Source: an uncultured Ruminococcus sp. (GTDB lineage Bacteria > Bacillota > Clostridia > Oscillospirales > Ruminococcaceae). From it: a stretch of DNA of 64,000 bases. Both the position numbers and the translations under genes were made by a program. The notes under the pieces were generated by a model. It was not told the origin of the DNA. It did no database searches and saw only the letters and a list, made by a program, of their open reading frames with translations. The DNA lies in the NCBI GenBank assembly GCA_902800795.1, contig CADCFQ010000010.1, positions 1 to 64,000 on the forward strand, given 5' to 3'. Numbering within the stretch: position 1 is the first letter of the stretch; every line of letters starts with the position of its first letter. This document shows positions 7,751 to 16,276 of the stretch, piece after piece.

Positions 7751-7794
7751 AAAAAACACAACACTCCTCGATTCCTCGGAGTATTGTGTTTTTT
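7751..7794. terminator. Bidirectional terminator after tRNA-Leu
   Basis: AACACAACACTCC pairs with GGAGTATTGTGTT, with A-rich left and T-rich right flanks. It lies five bases beyond the tRNA 3' end on the minus strand. Confidence 0.8.
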
Positions 7795-7798
7795 GAAG

Positions 7799-7882
7799 TG
7801 CAGATGGTGGGACTTGAACCCACACGTCCTTGCGAACACTAGCACCTGAAGCTAGCGCGTCTGCCAATTCCGCCACACCTGC
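7799..7882 (-). tRNA. tRNA-Leu (anticodon CAG)
   Basis: An 84-base class II tRNA. The acceptor arm is GCAGGTG with CATCTGC, the D region GGCGGAATTGGCAGACG, the anticodon stem CTAGC/GCTAG with loop TTCAGGT (anticodon CAG, reads CUG), a long variable arm, and T-arm GTGGGTTCAAGTCCCAC. Discriminator A is encoded but the CCA end is not (sequence continues C-TTC). Its 3' end is duplicated nearby, suggesting past use as an attachment site. Confidence 0.95.
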
Positions 7883-7982
7883 AAATTTAACAGAATTTAT
7901 TATATCACAGGTCTCACCATTTGTCAACCCCATTTTATAAAAAAGTATGGGATTTTTATTTGTAAAAAAACTGTGAATGCTC

Positions 7983-8011
7983 TTTACAAGCGGCAGAATA
8001 TGTAGTATAAT
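7983..8011 (+). promoter_or_regulatory. Sigma-A promoter of rpsO
   Basis: TTTACA (7983-7988), a 17-base spacer, TATAAT (8006-8011), about 115 bases before the rpsO start. Confidence 0.75.
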
Positions 8012-8018
8012 GAAAAAG

Positions 8019-8100
8019 CTATGTGTGGCATAGCGTTCCCTGCGACAGAATATGGGCTGCGCTCCTTAGTTGAGAATGTTACCTGCCATATTCTTTTTCA
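8019..8100 (+). promoter_or_regulatory. Structured rpsO leader
   Basis: The untranslated leader has a small hairpin (GCTATG/CATAGC) and a larger stem AGAATATGG (8047-8055) with CCATATTCT (8086-8094), the latter followed by TTTTTCA like an attenuator. S15 represses its own mRNA through leader RNA in several bacteria, each with a different structure, so this is a plausible S15-responsive element. I cannot match it to a described class. Confidence 0.45.
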
Positions 8101-8131
8101 GAGGAAAATATTTTAGAAAGAGGTAATGAAA

Positions 8132-8398
8132 ATGCTCAGAAAAGACGAAAAGACGGCTGTGATCGAAGCCAACAGAACTCACGAGACCGACACAGGCTCT
8201 CCCGAGGTACAGATCGCTATCCTTACAAGAAGGATCAGTGACCTCACAGAACACCTCAAGACACACAAGAAGGACAACCACTCCAGAAGCGGTCTGTTCA
8301 AGATGATCGGTAAGAGAAGAAACCTTCTCAAGTATCTCAAGAACAACGACATCGAGAGATACAGAGCTATCATCGAGAGACTCGGTATCCGTAAGTAA
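8132..8398 (+). CDS. rpsO: 30S ribosomal protein S15
   Basis: An 88-residue protein matching S15 along its length: the conserved [13 protein letters not shown] segment, [15 protein letters not shown] and the C-terminal [17 protein letters not shown]15 binds 16S rRNA in the platform of the small subunit and nucleates its assembly. The start at MLRKDEK is preferred over an ATG two codons earlier because AGAGG then lies eight rather than two bases away. It is followed by an intrinsic terminator and then pnp, the usual rpsO-pnp gene order. Confidence 0.97.
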   Translation: MLRKDEKTAVIEANRTHETDTGSPEVQIAILTRRISDLTEHLKTHKKDNHSRSGLFKMIGKRRNLLKYLKNNDIERYRAIIERLGIRK

Positions 8399-8414
8399 TT
8401 TTGAATCAAACATC

Positions 8415-8446
8415 AAGGCAGTGCATAGTTTTTATCACTGCCTTTT
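8415..8446 (+). terminator. Terminator between rpsO and pnp
   Basis: AAGGCAGTG pairs with CACTGCCTT and is followed by TTGGTGTTTATTT, so pnp needs its own promoter or depends on read-through. Confidence 0.75.
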
Positions 8447-8499
8447 GGTGTTTATTTAGGTAGGTATCATTTTAAAGCAATAAAGAGACAGGGGGTCGT

Positions 8500-8548
8500 T
8501 TAGCAACAAACAGAGCAGGCGTATATCGCCGGTTGTGTTTATTGCTAA
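8500..8548 (+). promoter_or_regulatory. Long hairpin in the pnp leader
   Basis: TTAGCAA (8500-8506) pairs with TTGCTAA (8542-8548); inside, ACAAACA faces TGTGTTT and GGCG-tatat-CGCC caps the structure. It resembles the RNase III/PNPase-controlled hairpin that autoregulates pnp in enterobacteria, but that parallel is inference. Confidence 0.45.
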
Positions 8549-8592
8549 TGGGCTGCTGTTTCTTTAAAAATAAAAAAACGGAGGATAACAGT

Positions 8593-10710
8593 ATGTTTGA
8601 GAATTTCAGGACATTTGAAACGACCTATGCAGGCAGACCTGTGGTCATCGAGACAGGAAAGACCTGCGGCCTTGCAAACGGTTCTTGCTGGGTAAGATAC
8701 GGCGAGACTGTTGTTATGGCAAATGTAACAGCTTCTGCAAAGCCCAGAGAGGGAGTAGACTTTTTCCCTCTTTCCGTAGACTTTGAGGAGAAGATGTATG
8801 CCGTGGGCAGGATCCCCGGATCCTTCACAAAGAGAGAGGGCAAGGCTTCCGATAAGGCTATCCTTGCTTCAAGATGCGTAGACAGACCTATCAGACCTCT
8901 GTTCCCGAAGGACATGAGAAACGACGTTTCCGTTGTAATGACAGTTCTGTCGGTAGACCCCGACAACTCCCCCGAGATCGCCGGCATGATCGGTGCGGCT
9001 GTGGCTATCTCGATCTCCGATATCCCCTGGAACGGCCCTGTTGCTTCTATCAACGTTGGTTATGTTGACGGCGAGCTTGTTCTCAATCCTACACTCGAGC
9101 AGAGAAAGAACAACCGTCTTAACCTGACAGTTGCAGGCTCTGAAGACAAGGTGGTCATGATCGAGGCAGGCGCTGACGAGATACCCGATGATCTTATGCT
9201 CGAGGCTATCAAGTTCGGCCACGCAGAGATCAAGAAGATGGTAGCATTCATCAAGGACATCCAGGCACAGATCGGCAAGCCCAAGTTCGAGTTCGAGTCT
9301 ATGGAGCTTGACCACGACCTTATGGACAAGATCGCTGAGAAGTTCGGCGACCAGCTCAAGTATGCTCTTGATACAGACGATAAGAATGTAAGAGACGCAA
9401 GACTTGTTCCTATCCAGGACGCTATCCTTGAGGCATTCTCTGAGGAGTATGAGAACCTTCCCGAGATCATCGGCGAGGTCATGTATAAGGCACAGAAGAC
9501 AATTGTCAGAGACTGGCTCTATGAGGGCAAGAGAGTTGACGGCAGAGGCATCGACGAGATCAGACCTCTTGCAGCAGAAGTTGACGTTCTGCCCAGAGTT
9601 CACGGTTCGGGCATCTTCACAAGAGGTCAGACCCAGGTCCTCACAGTCTGCACGCTCGGTCCTGTTTCCGATGCTCAGAAGCTTGACGGCATCGACGAGG
9701 AAACAAGCAAGAGATATATGCACCAGTATAATTTCCCGTCCTATTCCGTAGGCGAGACCAGACCCTCCAGAGGTCCCGGAAGAAGAGAGATCGGCCACGG
9801 CGCACTTGCCGAGAGAGCTATCGTTCCTGTACTTCCTTCCGTTGAGGATTTCCCCTATGCTATCAGATGCGTATCCGAGGTCCTTTCTTCCAACGGTTCC
9901 ACATCCCAGGGTTCTATCTGCGGTTCCACCCTTGCTCTTATGGCAGCAGGTGTTCCGATCAAGGCGCCTGTAGCAGGTATCTCCTGCGGTCTTATAACCA
10001 AGGAGGACGGCAGCTGGATGACAATGGTAGATATCCAGGGTCTTGAGGATTTCTACGGCGATATGGACTTCAAGGTAGGCGGAACCAAGAACGGTATCAC
10101 CGCTATCCAGGTGGATATAAAGGTGGACGGCCTTACCTATGATATAATCGAGAGCGCTTTTGCCAAGACTCACAAGGCAAGAGACTACATCCTTGATGAG
10201 ATAATGCTCAAGGCTATCCCTGAGGTAAGACCTGAGGTAAGCAAGTGGGCTCCCAAGATGCTCAGCACTAAGGTACCTGTAGACAAGATCCGTGAGGTCA
10301 TCGGTTCCGGCGGAAAGGTGATCCAGAAGATCTCCGCTGAATGCGAGGTCAAGATCGACATCAATGAGGACGGCAGCGTATTCGTTTCCGGTATCGACAA
10401 GGAAAAGTGCCAGATGGCTATCGACATCATCAACACTATCGCTAATGACCCTGAGATAGGCGCTATCTACAGAGGTAAGGTAGTTAAGATCATGACCTTC
10501 GGTGCTTTTGTTGAGATCGCTCCCGGCAAGGACGGACTCGTTCACATCTCCAAGCTCGACAAGAGCAGGGTGGAGAAGGTCGAGGATATCGTATCCGTTG
10601 GTGACGAGATCGTTGTAAAGGTCATGGAGATCGACGATCAGGGCAGGATCAACCTTTCGAGAAAGGATGCTCTTGCAGATATCGAGGCTAAGAAGAACGC
10701 TCAGGCGTAA
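8593..10710 (+). CDS. pnp: Polyribonucleotide nucleotidyltransferase (PNPase)
   Basis: A 705-residue 3'-to-5' phosphorolytic exoribonuclease that degrades mRNA to nucleoside diphosphates and can add heteropolymeric tails. Order of domains: first RNase PH-like domain (about 5-145), helical domain, second RNase PH domain (about 310-545, with the FFPLSVDF-type and SRGPGRREIGHG motifs), KH domain with VIGSGGKVIQ (about 560-615) and S1 domain (about 620-690, GKVVKIMTFGAFVEI). The start at MFENFRTF follows GGAGGATAACAGT; the longer upstream frame has no ribosome site. A terminator follows at 10738. Confidence 0.97.
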   Translation: MFENFRTFETTYAGRPVVIETGKTCGLANGSCWVRYGETVVMANVTASAKPREGVDFFPLSVDFEEKMYAVGRIPGSFTKREGKASDKAILASRCVDRPIRPLFPKDMRNDVSVVMTVLSVDPDNSPEIAGMIGAAVAISISDIPWNGPVASINVGYVDGELVLNPTLEQRKNNRLNLTVAGSEDKVVMIEAGADEIPDDLMLEAIKFGHAEIKKMVAFIKDIQAQIGKPKFEFESMELDHDLMDKIAEKFGDQLKYALDTDDKNVRDARLVPIQDAILEAFSEEYENLPEIIGEVMYKAQKTIVRDWLYEGKRVDGRGIDEIRPLAAEVDVLPRVHGSGIFTRGQTQVLTVCTLGPVSDAQKLDGIDEETSKRYMHQYNFPSYSVGETRPSRGPGRREIGHGALAERAIVPVLPSVEDFPYAIRCVSEVLSSNGSTSQGSICGSTLALMAAGVPIKAPVAGISCGLITKEDGSWMTMVDIQGLEDFYGDMDFKVGGTKNGITAIQVDIKVDGLTYDIIESAFAKTHKARDYILDEIMLKAIPEVRPEVSKWAPKMLSTKVPVDKIREVIGSGGKVIQKISAECEVKIDINEDGSVFVSGIDKEKCQMAIDIINTIANDPEIGAIYRGKVVKIMTFGAFVEIAPGKDGLVHISKLDKSRVEKVEDIVSVGDEIVVKVMEIDDQGRINLSRKDALADIEAKKNAQA

Positions 10711-10737
10711 GTCTTTGGTACAATATTATAAATATTT

Positions 10738-10770
10738 AAGGCAGATTGAAAAAAATCTGCCTTTTTTATT
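10738..10770 (+). terminator. Terminator of pnp
   Basis: AAGGCAGATT and AATCTGCCTT with a short A-rich loop, then TTTTATT. Confidence 0.9.
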
Positions 10771-10797
10771 GACAAAATGTAAAGTATATGATAGAAT
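10769..10797 (+). promoter_or_regulatory. Sigma-A promoter of the zinc-ribbon gene pair
   Basis: TTGACA (10769-10774), a 17-base spacer and TAGAAT (10792-10797). The -35 overlaps the T-run of the pnp terminator. Confidence 0.75.
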
Positions 10798-10844
10798 TAT
10801 TATGGATATTATTTCGTCCCGAGTAAACGAAAGGTGGAAGGTAT

Positions 10845-11621
10845 ATGAATTGTTCAGTTTGCGGAGCACAGCTTGAAAGAGGAAGAGATTTCTGCCCCAA
10901 CTGCGGAACAAAGGTAAACGAGATGCCTGGCGGCGGCAAGGGCTCCAGCTTCGGCATCCATAACCAGCAGATGCAGGCCAGCCAGTATCAGAATGAGCTT
11001 AACTTTACAAAAGATTATAATAATGTAATGACCAAGTCAAGGGGCGAAGGCGGATCTAAGGTCGGGGGCATAGTTGCTCTTATCCTTGTTCTTCTTGCAG
11101 CAGCCTGTGCTGCGGGCTGGTGGTTCTTTATCAGACCTATGCAGACCAAGGTGTTCGAGTTCGATAAATTCTCTATAGAAATGCCCAAGACTATGGAGCA
11201 GGGCGAAGGCGCAGAAGATGTTTTCGGCTCTATCAGCTCGATAAACCAGGGCGGCATAGCCCTTGACGGCGATGCCTATGAGAATGATGATGTAGTGTTT
11301 GCATTTCTCTCGATAGATTACACCAATTATCAGGAGGTCCAGACGGGCGGAATGACAATGGATAATCTCTCGCCCGAAACGATGATATCTCTTATGGAAG
11401 AGGGCTTCAAGACCAGAAGCGATTTCGAGCTCGTTTCCAGCGGCTCTGATTATATCAAGGTAAAGTATAAGACCGCAGAAGGCAATCTTACTTATATGAA
11501 CTTGTCTGTCAAGAAAAAGGACAAAACTATACTTATGATAGCTATGGGCTGCAGGGCCAAAGATATGGACAAATATCAGGCCAAGGTAGACAAGTGGATG
11601 GGAACGATAACACTTAAATAA
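10845..11621 (+). CDS. Zinc-ribbon membrane-anchored protein
   Basis: A 258-residue protein. The N-terminus is a zinc ribbon with Cys3, Cys6, Cys17 and Cys20 (CSVCG and CPNCG). A soluble linker leads to a single membrane span at about residues 73-95, so the ribbon is cytoplasmic and the C-terminal ~160 residues are outside. The outer domain (FDKFSIEMPKTM, then DYTNYQEVQTG) recalls small domains of secreted proteins that fit exported lipoproteins such as those at 54.1 kb. Function unknown. It is followed 60 bases later by a gene of the same architecture; the pair probably share one promoter. Confidence 0.7.
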   Translation: MNCSVCGAQLERGRDFCPNCGTKVNEMPGGGKGSSFGIHNQQMQASQYQNELNFTKDYNNVMTKSRGEGGSKVGGIVALILVLLAAACAAGWWFFIRPMQTKVFEFDKFSIEMPKTMEQGEGAEDVFGSISSINQGGIALDGDAYENDDVVFAFLSIDYTNYQEVQTGGMTMDNLSPETMISLMEEGFKTRSDFELVSSGSDYIKVKYKTAEGNLTYMNLSVKKKDKTILMIAMGCRAKDMDKYQAKVDKWMGTITLK

Positions 11622-11630
11622 AAAACGAAC

Positions 11631-11656
11631 GGGCGGCGGCTTAACAACTACCGCCC
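11631..11656 (+). terminator. GC-rich hairpin between the two zinc-ribbon genes
   Basis: GGGCGG pairs with CCGCCC around a 14-base loop, followed by TTAACTTT. The T-run is poor, so it may be a partial terminator or an RNA-stability element. Confidence 0.35.
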
Positions 11657-11680
11657 TTAACTTTGAAAGGGGAAGATCTA

Positions 11681-12829
11681 ATGAGATGTCCTATATGCGG
11701 AGCCGAGAATGCAAACAACGTGTCGTTCTGCACAGCCTGCGGAACAGCGCTCCACGATTCAACAAGCGGCTTTATGGACGGACTTGATACATCCAATCTC
11801 GATCTTGACGCACAGTTCAATTCAGGATTCGGAAAGAGAAATACCGGCGAACAGCCTGCCGCACAGCCGCAGCAGACTTATCAGCAGCCGCAGCAGCCGT
11901 ATAGTCAGCCGGCATATCAGCAGCCGCAGCAGCAGTACAGCCAGCCGGCATACCAGCAGCCAAGGCAGCAGACCTACAGCCAGCCTCAGCAGCCGGCGAC
12001 TAACGATCCGTATGCTTCAAACAATTACGGCGCTGCACAGCAGCAGAATACATACGCCGGCTATCAGCAGCAGGCGGCATACAGCCAGAACAATTACAGC
12101 CAGCAGCAGTATAACCAGGGCTATGGCGCACAGGGCTATAACCAGCAGCAGTCTTACCAGCCCACGGGCTTTGCACAGAACAACGCCGCTTTCAACAATC
12201 CGGCTAACGGTTTTGCAAACCCCTCTTATTCCGGAAACTTCGGCGGTGCTGCTGCGACCAGGAAAAAGTCCAACGCAGGCGTTATCGTTGCTATCATTAT
12301 AGTTCTTTGCCTTATCGGTGCCTTCGGATTCTTTGCTATCAAATACGCAAAAAAGGCTTCCAAGGACCAGACTATCAAGATGAAGTGCATCTCGGTCACT
12401 CTTGCAGGCGATATGACAAAGGATGATAACGTTGATGAAAAAACCTTTGTCGGCTCCTATGATTCTTCCACTATGGATGTTACCGCAGAGATGTATTCAA
12501 ACAAGGACGCATCCTTTGCATACTTCAAGGTCGACTATCCCGGCCTTACAGAGGCAGACCTGGCTTCATTCAGCGCTGACACCTTTGTAAGTATGTGGGT
12601 CACCCAGATGGACAGCCAGTATTCAAACTTCGAGCTCATAAACAATATGGGAGACAAAGCAAAGTGCATCACCCAGTATGAGGGCGACACGGTATATATG
12701 CTCATCAGTGCGAGGAAAGAGGGAACAGCCTTTTATGTCAGCGCTTTCTTCACAAAGGACGAGGACAGATCCACCTATGAGAGCAAATTCGACAAATGGG
12801 AGAAAACAATAAAGATCACCGATCAGTAA
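11681..12829 (+). CDS. Zinc-ribbon membrane protein with Gln/Tyr/Pro-rich segment
   Basis: A 382-residue protein. The N-terminal ribbon uses Cys3, Cys6, Cys17 and Cys20, the same spacing as the preceding gene. Residues about 60-185 are a low-complexity segment of repeated QPQQ, YSQPAYQQ and NNYSQQQ units, then one membrane span at about 200-222 and an outer domain of ~155 residues. The start MRCPICG follows GAAAGGGGAAGATCTA. The disordered Q/Y-rich part lies on the cytoplasmic side between ribbon and membrane, where it might mediate assembly or phase separation; that is speculative. Function unknown. Confidence 0.7.
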   Translation: MRCPICGAENANNVSFCTACGTALHDSTSGFMDGLDTSNLDLDAQFNSGFGKRNTGEQPAAQPQQTYQQPQQPYSQPAYQQPQQQYSQPAYQQPRQQTYSQPQQPATNDPYASNNYGAAQQQNTYAGYQQQAAYSQNNYSQQQYNQGYGAQGYNQQQSYQPTGFAQNNAAFNNPANGFANPSYSGNFGGAAATRKKSNAGVIVAIIIVLCLIGAFGFFAIKYAKKASKDQTIKMKCISVTLAGDMTKDDNVDEKTFVGSYDSSTMDVTAEMYSNKDASFAYFKVDYPGLTEADLASFSADTFVSMWVTQMDSQYSNFELINNMGDKAKCITQYEGDTVYMLISARKEGTAFYVSAFFTKDEDRSTYESKFDKWEKTIKITDQ

Positions 12830-12840
12830 TGGATGAACAG

Positions 12841-12876
12841 GGGGTATCTTCCGTGTGGAGCGGAGGATACCCTTTT
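12841..12876 (+). terminator. Terminator after the zinc-ribbon pair
   Basis: GGGGTATCTTCCG pairs with CGGAGGATACCC, followed by TTTTATAT. Confidence 0.85.
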
Positions 12877-12959
12877 ATATCAAAGGCCAGAATAATCATC
12901 CGTGTCATAACGGTGGCTTCCTGCATACTATGATATATCTTGTGTGCGGAGGGATAATT

Positions 12960-13286
12960 ATGGCAGCGGTTATAGCAGCGCTCGGTTTTTGTTTATTGTC
13001 ACTAGCGTTGATGTTCGGGCTCGGCAGGCGAAAAAGGCAGCCCTGTGCTGTCGCTGCGGTGGTTATCCTCTGCGGCAGGGACAAAAAGGCAGCGCAAAAA
13101 GCCGTGAAGGCCTATTATTTCGAGGAGCTTTTAGAAAGAGCGGAGCTGAGAAGAAGGATATTTCTTTTATGTGATGACGAGAACATCGGCGAGATGTCAG
13201 AGCTTGAGGAGAGGTATCCGCTTGTAAAGGTAACAGCTAAGAGCGACCTGTCGCTCATCATAAGACATTTGGAAAAGGGAAGTTGA
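12960..13286 (+). CDS. Short membrane-anchored protein upstream of recD2
   Basis: A 108-residue protein with one N-terminal hydrophobic segment (residues 2-20), a basic stretch GRRKRQ and a soluble remainder rich in Leu, Glu and Lys. The start was set at MAAVIAAL because GGAGGGATAATT precedes it. Its stop lies one base before the recD2 start (TGAAATG), so the two are translated together. The soluble half contains VVILCGRDKKAAQKAV and IFLLCDDENIGE, which look like alternating beta strands and helices. I do not recognise a family. Confidence 0.6.
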   Translation: MAAVIAALGFCLLSLALMFGLGRRKRQPCAVAAVVILCGRDKKAAQKAVKAYYFEELLERAELRRRIFLLCDDENIGEMSELEERYPLVKVTAKSDLSLIIRHLEKGS

Positions 13287-13287
13287 A

Positions 13288-15570
13288 ATGGGAGAGCTTA
13301 AAACCATTAAAGGCGAGGTAGACAGCATAGTTTTCAAGAACCATGATACGGGGTTCTGCGTCCTTATGATGAATTATGAGAACGAGCTTCTGACCGTTGT
13401 TGGCGAGATGGGCGACGTTGATGAGGGCGAGGAGCTTGTCTGCACCGGAGAGTTTGTTGTTCACCGCAAGTTTGGCGAGCAGTTCAAGGTCTCTGTTTTC
13501 GAGCGCTCCCTGCCTACCACCGTGGATTCCATAAGGCGCTATCTTGCCAGCGGCGCCATAAAGGGCATAGGCCCGGTGCTTGCAAAAAAGCTTGTCAAAA
13601 AATTTGGCGAGGAGACCTTTCAGGTCATTGAGAGCGAGCCGGAAAAGCTTTGCGGCATAGAGGGGATAACCGCCGAAAAGGCCGACAGCTTCTCGAAGCA
13701 GTTCAAAAACACCTTTGCTGTCAGGTCGCTTATGACCTATCTTGGAAGATACGAGATAGCTGCGTCCTACGGCATCAGGGCGTGGAACCGCTGGGGAGCC
13801 CAATCCGAAAAGATGATAGTCAAAAACCCCTATGTCCTGTGTACCGAGGGGATAGACCTTCCTTTTTCACAGGCGGATGAGCTGGCTGAAAAAAACGAGA
13901 TACCCCCCGACAGCCGTTTCCGGATAAAGGCGGGGATAGTCTATGTTCTTCGCCAGAACGCAGACGCAGGCCACACCTGTCTGCCGAAAGAGACCCTGAC
14001 AGAGCTTACACGGCGCTTTCTTGAGGTCGACGAGTCGCTTATCCTGCAGGTGATGACCGAGGAGATAGAAGAAGAGAACCTCTGCTGCTACTATAAGGGC
14101 AAGCGCCCCTTTATCATGCTTGCCGAGTATTTCAGAGCCGAGGATTACATATCACGCCGTCTTTCGATAATGAGCGGCATATCCTATGACAATAAGATAG
14201 ACTTCTCCGAGGTGATAGACCTTGAAGAAGAAAACAACGGAATAAAGTATGAGACCATCCAGCGTCAGGCGATAAACCTTGCGCTTTCAAAGGGCTTTCT
14301 TGTGCTCACAGGCGGCCCCGGAACAGGAAAGACCACGACCTTGAATGCAATAATCTCTCTCTATGCCCAGCAGGGTCTCAACGTTATGATCTGCGCCCCC
14401 ACCGGCAGAGCCGCAAAGCGCCTGACCGACCTTACCGGAGTTGAGGCAAAGACCATCCACAGGCTCCTTGAAGTGAAGTTCCGCTCCGGCGAGACCGCAT
14501 CCTTTGTCCACAATGAGAACGACCTGCTGGATTGTGATGCTCTTATTATCGATGAGATGTCAATGGTGGACAGCGTCCTTTTCGAGGCTGTGCTGAGAGC
14601 TATAAGCGTTACCTGTAAGCTGGTTTTAGTTGGCGACAGCGACCAGCTTCCCTCTGTTGGCGCCGGAAATGTCCTCAGAGACATTATCGACAGCGGCGCT
14701 ATGCCTGTTGTTACCCTAAAAGAGATCTTCCGCCAGGCACAGGAGTCGGACATAGTTATGAACGCCCACAAGATAGTAAACGGCGAGCATATCGACCTTT
14801 CAAAGCGGGACAAGGATTTCTTTTTCTTCCAGCGCCTTGATTTCGAGGGGCTCCAGGACCTTATAGTTGACCTTTCAAAGAACAGGCTCAAAAAAGCCTA
14901 CGGCTTTTCACCTTTTGAGGATATCCAGGTGCTCTCTCCCACAAGAAAAGGCCCTGCCGGCGTGGTGGAGCTCAACAAGCGCCTCCAGAGAGAACTCAAT
15001 CCTCCTGCTGCCGGCAAGTCCGAGATAAAGACCCCTGTCTACACCTTCCGCAAAGGCGACAAGGTGATGCAGACAAAGAATGACTATGAGATCCTCTGGA
15101 AAAAACAGCTCGATGACGACAAGACCGAGAGCGGAGCAGGCATATTCAACGGCGATATCGGCGTTATCCTTGCTGTCAACAAGGTGCTTCGCACAGCCAC
15201 AATTGACTTTGAGGGCAGGGTATGCATCTACAGCGGGACCATGTTTGATAATTTGGAGCTTGCCTATGCGGTCACTGTCCACAAGAGCCAGGGTTCTGAA
15301 TTCAATGTTGTTATCCTTGCGGTCTTCGGCGGCTTTGACAAGCTCTATTACCGCAATCTCCTTTACACTGCTGTCACCAGAGCCAGAAAAATGCTTATCA
15401 TCGTCGGCTCCCAGAAGCGTGTGAACTTTATGATCGACAATGACAGGCGAACTCTGCGCTATACGGCTCTCAAAAATATGCTTACCGAGAACAGCGGAGG
15501 AGGTGAGCTTTTTGACGGACAGGAAGAGAATGATGCTCCGGAGGGCGGCGAATATTATATGGACGAATGA
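13288..15570 (+). CDS. recD2: RecD2-type ATP-dependent DNA helicase
   Basis: A 760-residue superfamily 1B 5'-to-3' helicase. The N-terminal ~180 residues carry the OB-like and helix-hairpin-helix region characteristic of RecD2 (GAIKGIGPVLAKKL). Helicase motifs follow: Walker A GGPGTGKTTT (about residues 342-351), Walker B IIDEMSMVDS (about 420), motif III VGDSDQLPSVG, and near the C-terminus VHKSQGSEF with VTRARK. There is no RecBC complex in the window and RecD2 proteins act alone in DNA repair and replication-fork maintenance. It overlaps the downstream comF gene, so the two are co-transcribed. Confidence 0.93.
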   Translation: MGELKTIKGEVDSIVFKNHDTGFCVLMMNYENELLTVVGEMGDVDEGEELVCTGEFVVHRKFGEQFKVSVFERSLPTTVDSIRRYLASGAIKGIGPVLAKKLVKKFGEETFQVIESEPEKLCGIEGITAEKADSFSKQFKNTFAVRSLMTYLGRYEIAASYGIRAWNRWGAQSEKMIVKNPYVLCTEGIDLPFSQADELAEKNEIPPDSRFRIKAGIVYVLRQNADAGHTCLPKETLTELTRRFLEVDESLILQVMTEEIEEENLCCYYKGKRPFIMLAEYFRAEDYISRRLSIMSGISYDNKIDFSEVIDLEEENNGIKYETIQRQAINLALSKGFLVLTGGPGTGKTTTLNAIISLYAQQGLNVMICAPTGRAAKRLTDLTGVEAKTIHRLLEVKFRSGETASFVHNENDLLDCDALIIDEMSMVDSVLFEAVLRAISVTCKLVLVGDSDQLPSVGAGNVLRDIIDSGAMPVVTLKEIFRQAQESDIVMNAHKIVNGEHIDLSKRDKDFFFFQRLDFEGLQDLIVDLSKNRLKKAYGFSPFEDIQVLSPTRKGPAGVVELNKRLQRELNPPAAGKSEIKTPVYTFRKGDKVMQTKNDYEILWKKQLDDDKTESGAGIFNGDIGVILAVNKVLRTATIDFEGRVCIYSGTMFDNLELAYAVTVHKSQGSEFNVVILAVFGGFDKLYYRNLLYTAVTRARKMLIIVGSQKRVNFMIDNDRRTLRYTALKNMLTENSGGGELFDGQEENDAPEGGEYYMDE

Positions 15571-16240
15571 GTGCCCGGTCTGTCATAAGCTCCTTGAATG
15601 GGACGAGCTTCTCTGTGAGGATTGCTCTAATAAGCTTGATATCACAGATCTGAAGCTTTGCCCTGTCTGCTCAAAGCAGACCTGCCTTGACCACACGACT
15701 CTTAAATTCTCCCGGGTCTATGCCAGGTGCCTTTATGAGGACAGTGTTGTCAATGCTATCTATGAGCTTAAAAACGGCCTGACCCTCAACCTGGCGGAAT
15801 ATGCGGCAAAGGAGCTTTCCTTGCAGATGAAAGAGGACGGCACCGCCCGTCAGATAGACCTTGTGACCTCTGTGCCGATGCACTTTCTTAAAAAGCAGGA
15901 CAAGAATATAAACGATGCCGATAAGCTGGCAAAGTTCTTTTCTAGTGAGCTGGACAAGCCATGTGACTTAAAGCTTCTCGGCAAAAGGCGCACAAGGACC
16001 GTCCAGCACAGGCTCACCGCCGCCCAGCGTAAGGAAAACGCCGAGAGATCGTTTTTCATTCTCCCGAAACACGCCGATATCACCGGAAAGACCCTGCTTC
16101 TGTGCGATGATGTCTACACCACAGGCTCCACCCTCAACACCTGCGCCGGGCTCCTGCTCGAAATGGGAGCGGATGAGGTCATCTGTGCGGCTATAGCCAC
16201 CACAAGGCTAGAGCACGAAAGAGACAAAAAGACCGACTGA
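15530..16240 (+). CDS. comF: ComF family phosphoribosyltransferase-like protein
   Basis: A 236-residue ComF/GntX family protein. An N-terminal zinc-binding cluster (CPVC, CEDC, CPVCSKQTC) is followed by a type I phosphoribosyltransferase fold with the PRPP-loop motif LLLCDDVYTTGST. ComF is needed for DNA uptake in competent bacteria, and homologues occur widely in species not known to be competent. The gene overlaps the recD2 end by about 40 bases. The ATG at 15530 follows AGGAAGAGA; a TTG at 15512 with GGAGG ahead of it is a credible alternative adding six residues. Confidence 0.88.
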   Translation: MMLRRAANIIWTNECPVCHKLLEWDELLCEDCSNKLDITDLKLCPVCSKQTCLDHTTLKFSRVYARCLYEDSVVNAIYELKNGLTLNLAEYAAKELSLQMKEDGTARQIDLVTSVPMHFLKKQDKNINDADKLAKFFSSELDKPCDLKLLGKRRTRTVQHRLTAAQRKENAERSFFILPKHADITGKTLLLCDDVYTTGSTLNTCAGLLLEMGADEVICAAIATTRLEHERDKKTD

Positions 16241-16276
16241 CACCCCCGTCAGCCGGCCTTATCATTTTATCTGAGT

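Noticed and set aside
8869..10545. Long antisense open frame (558 codons) across pnp
   Set aside because: It mirrors the codon bias of pnp, has a Leu/Ser-rich meaningless translation and no ribosome site.
11860..12170. Tandem DNA repeat or CRISPR-like array
   Set aside because: The CAGCAG-rich pattern is codon repetition within a Gln/Tyr-rich protein segment; there are no constant repeats with unique spacers.
16238..16276. Terminator between comF and mscS
   Set aside because: Only a five-base stem (CTGAC/GTCAG) without a T-run; too weak to call.
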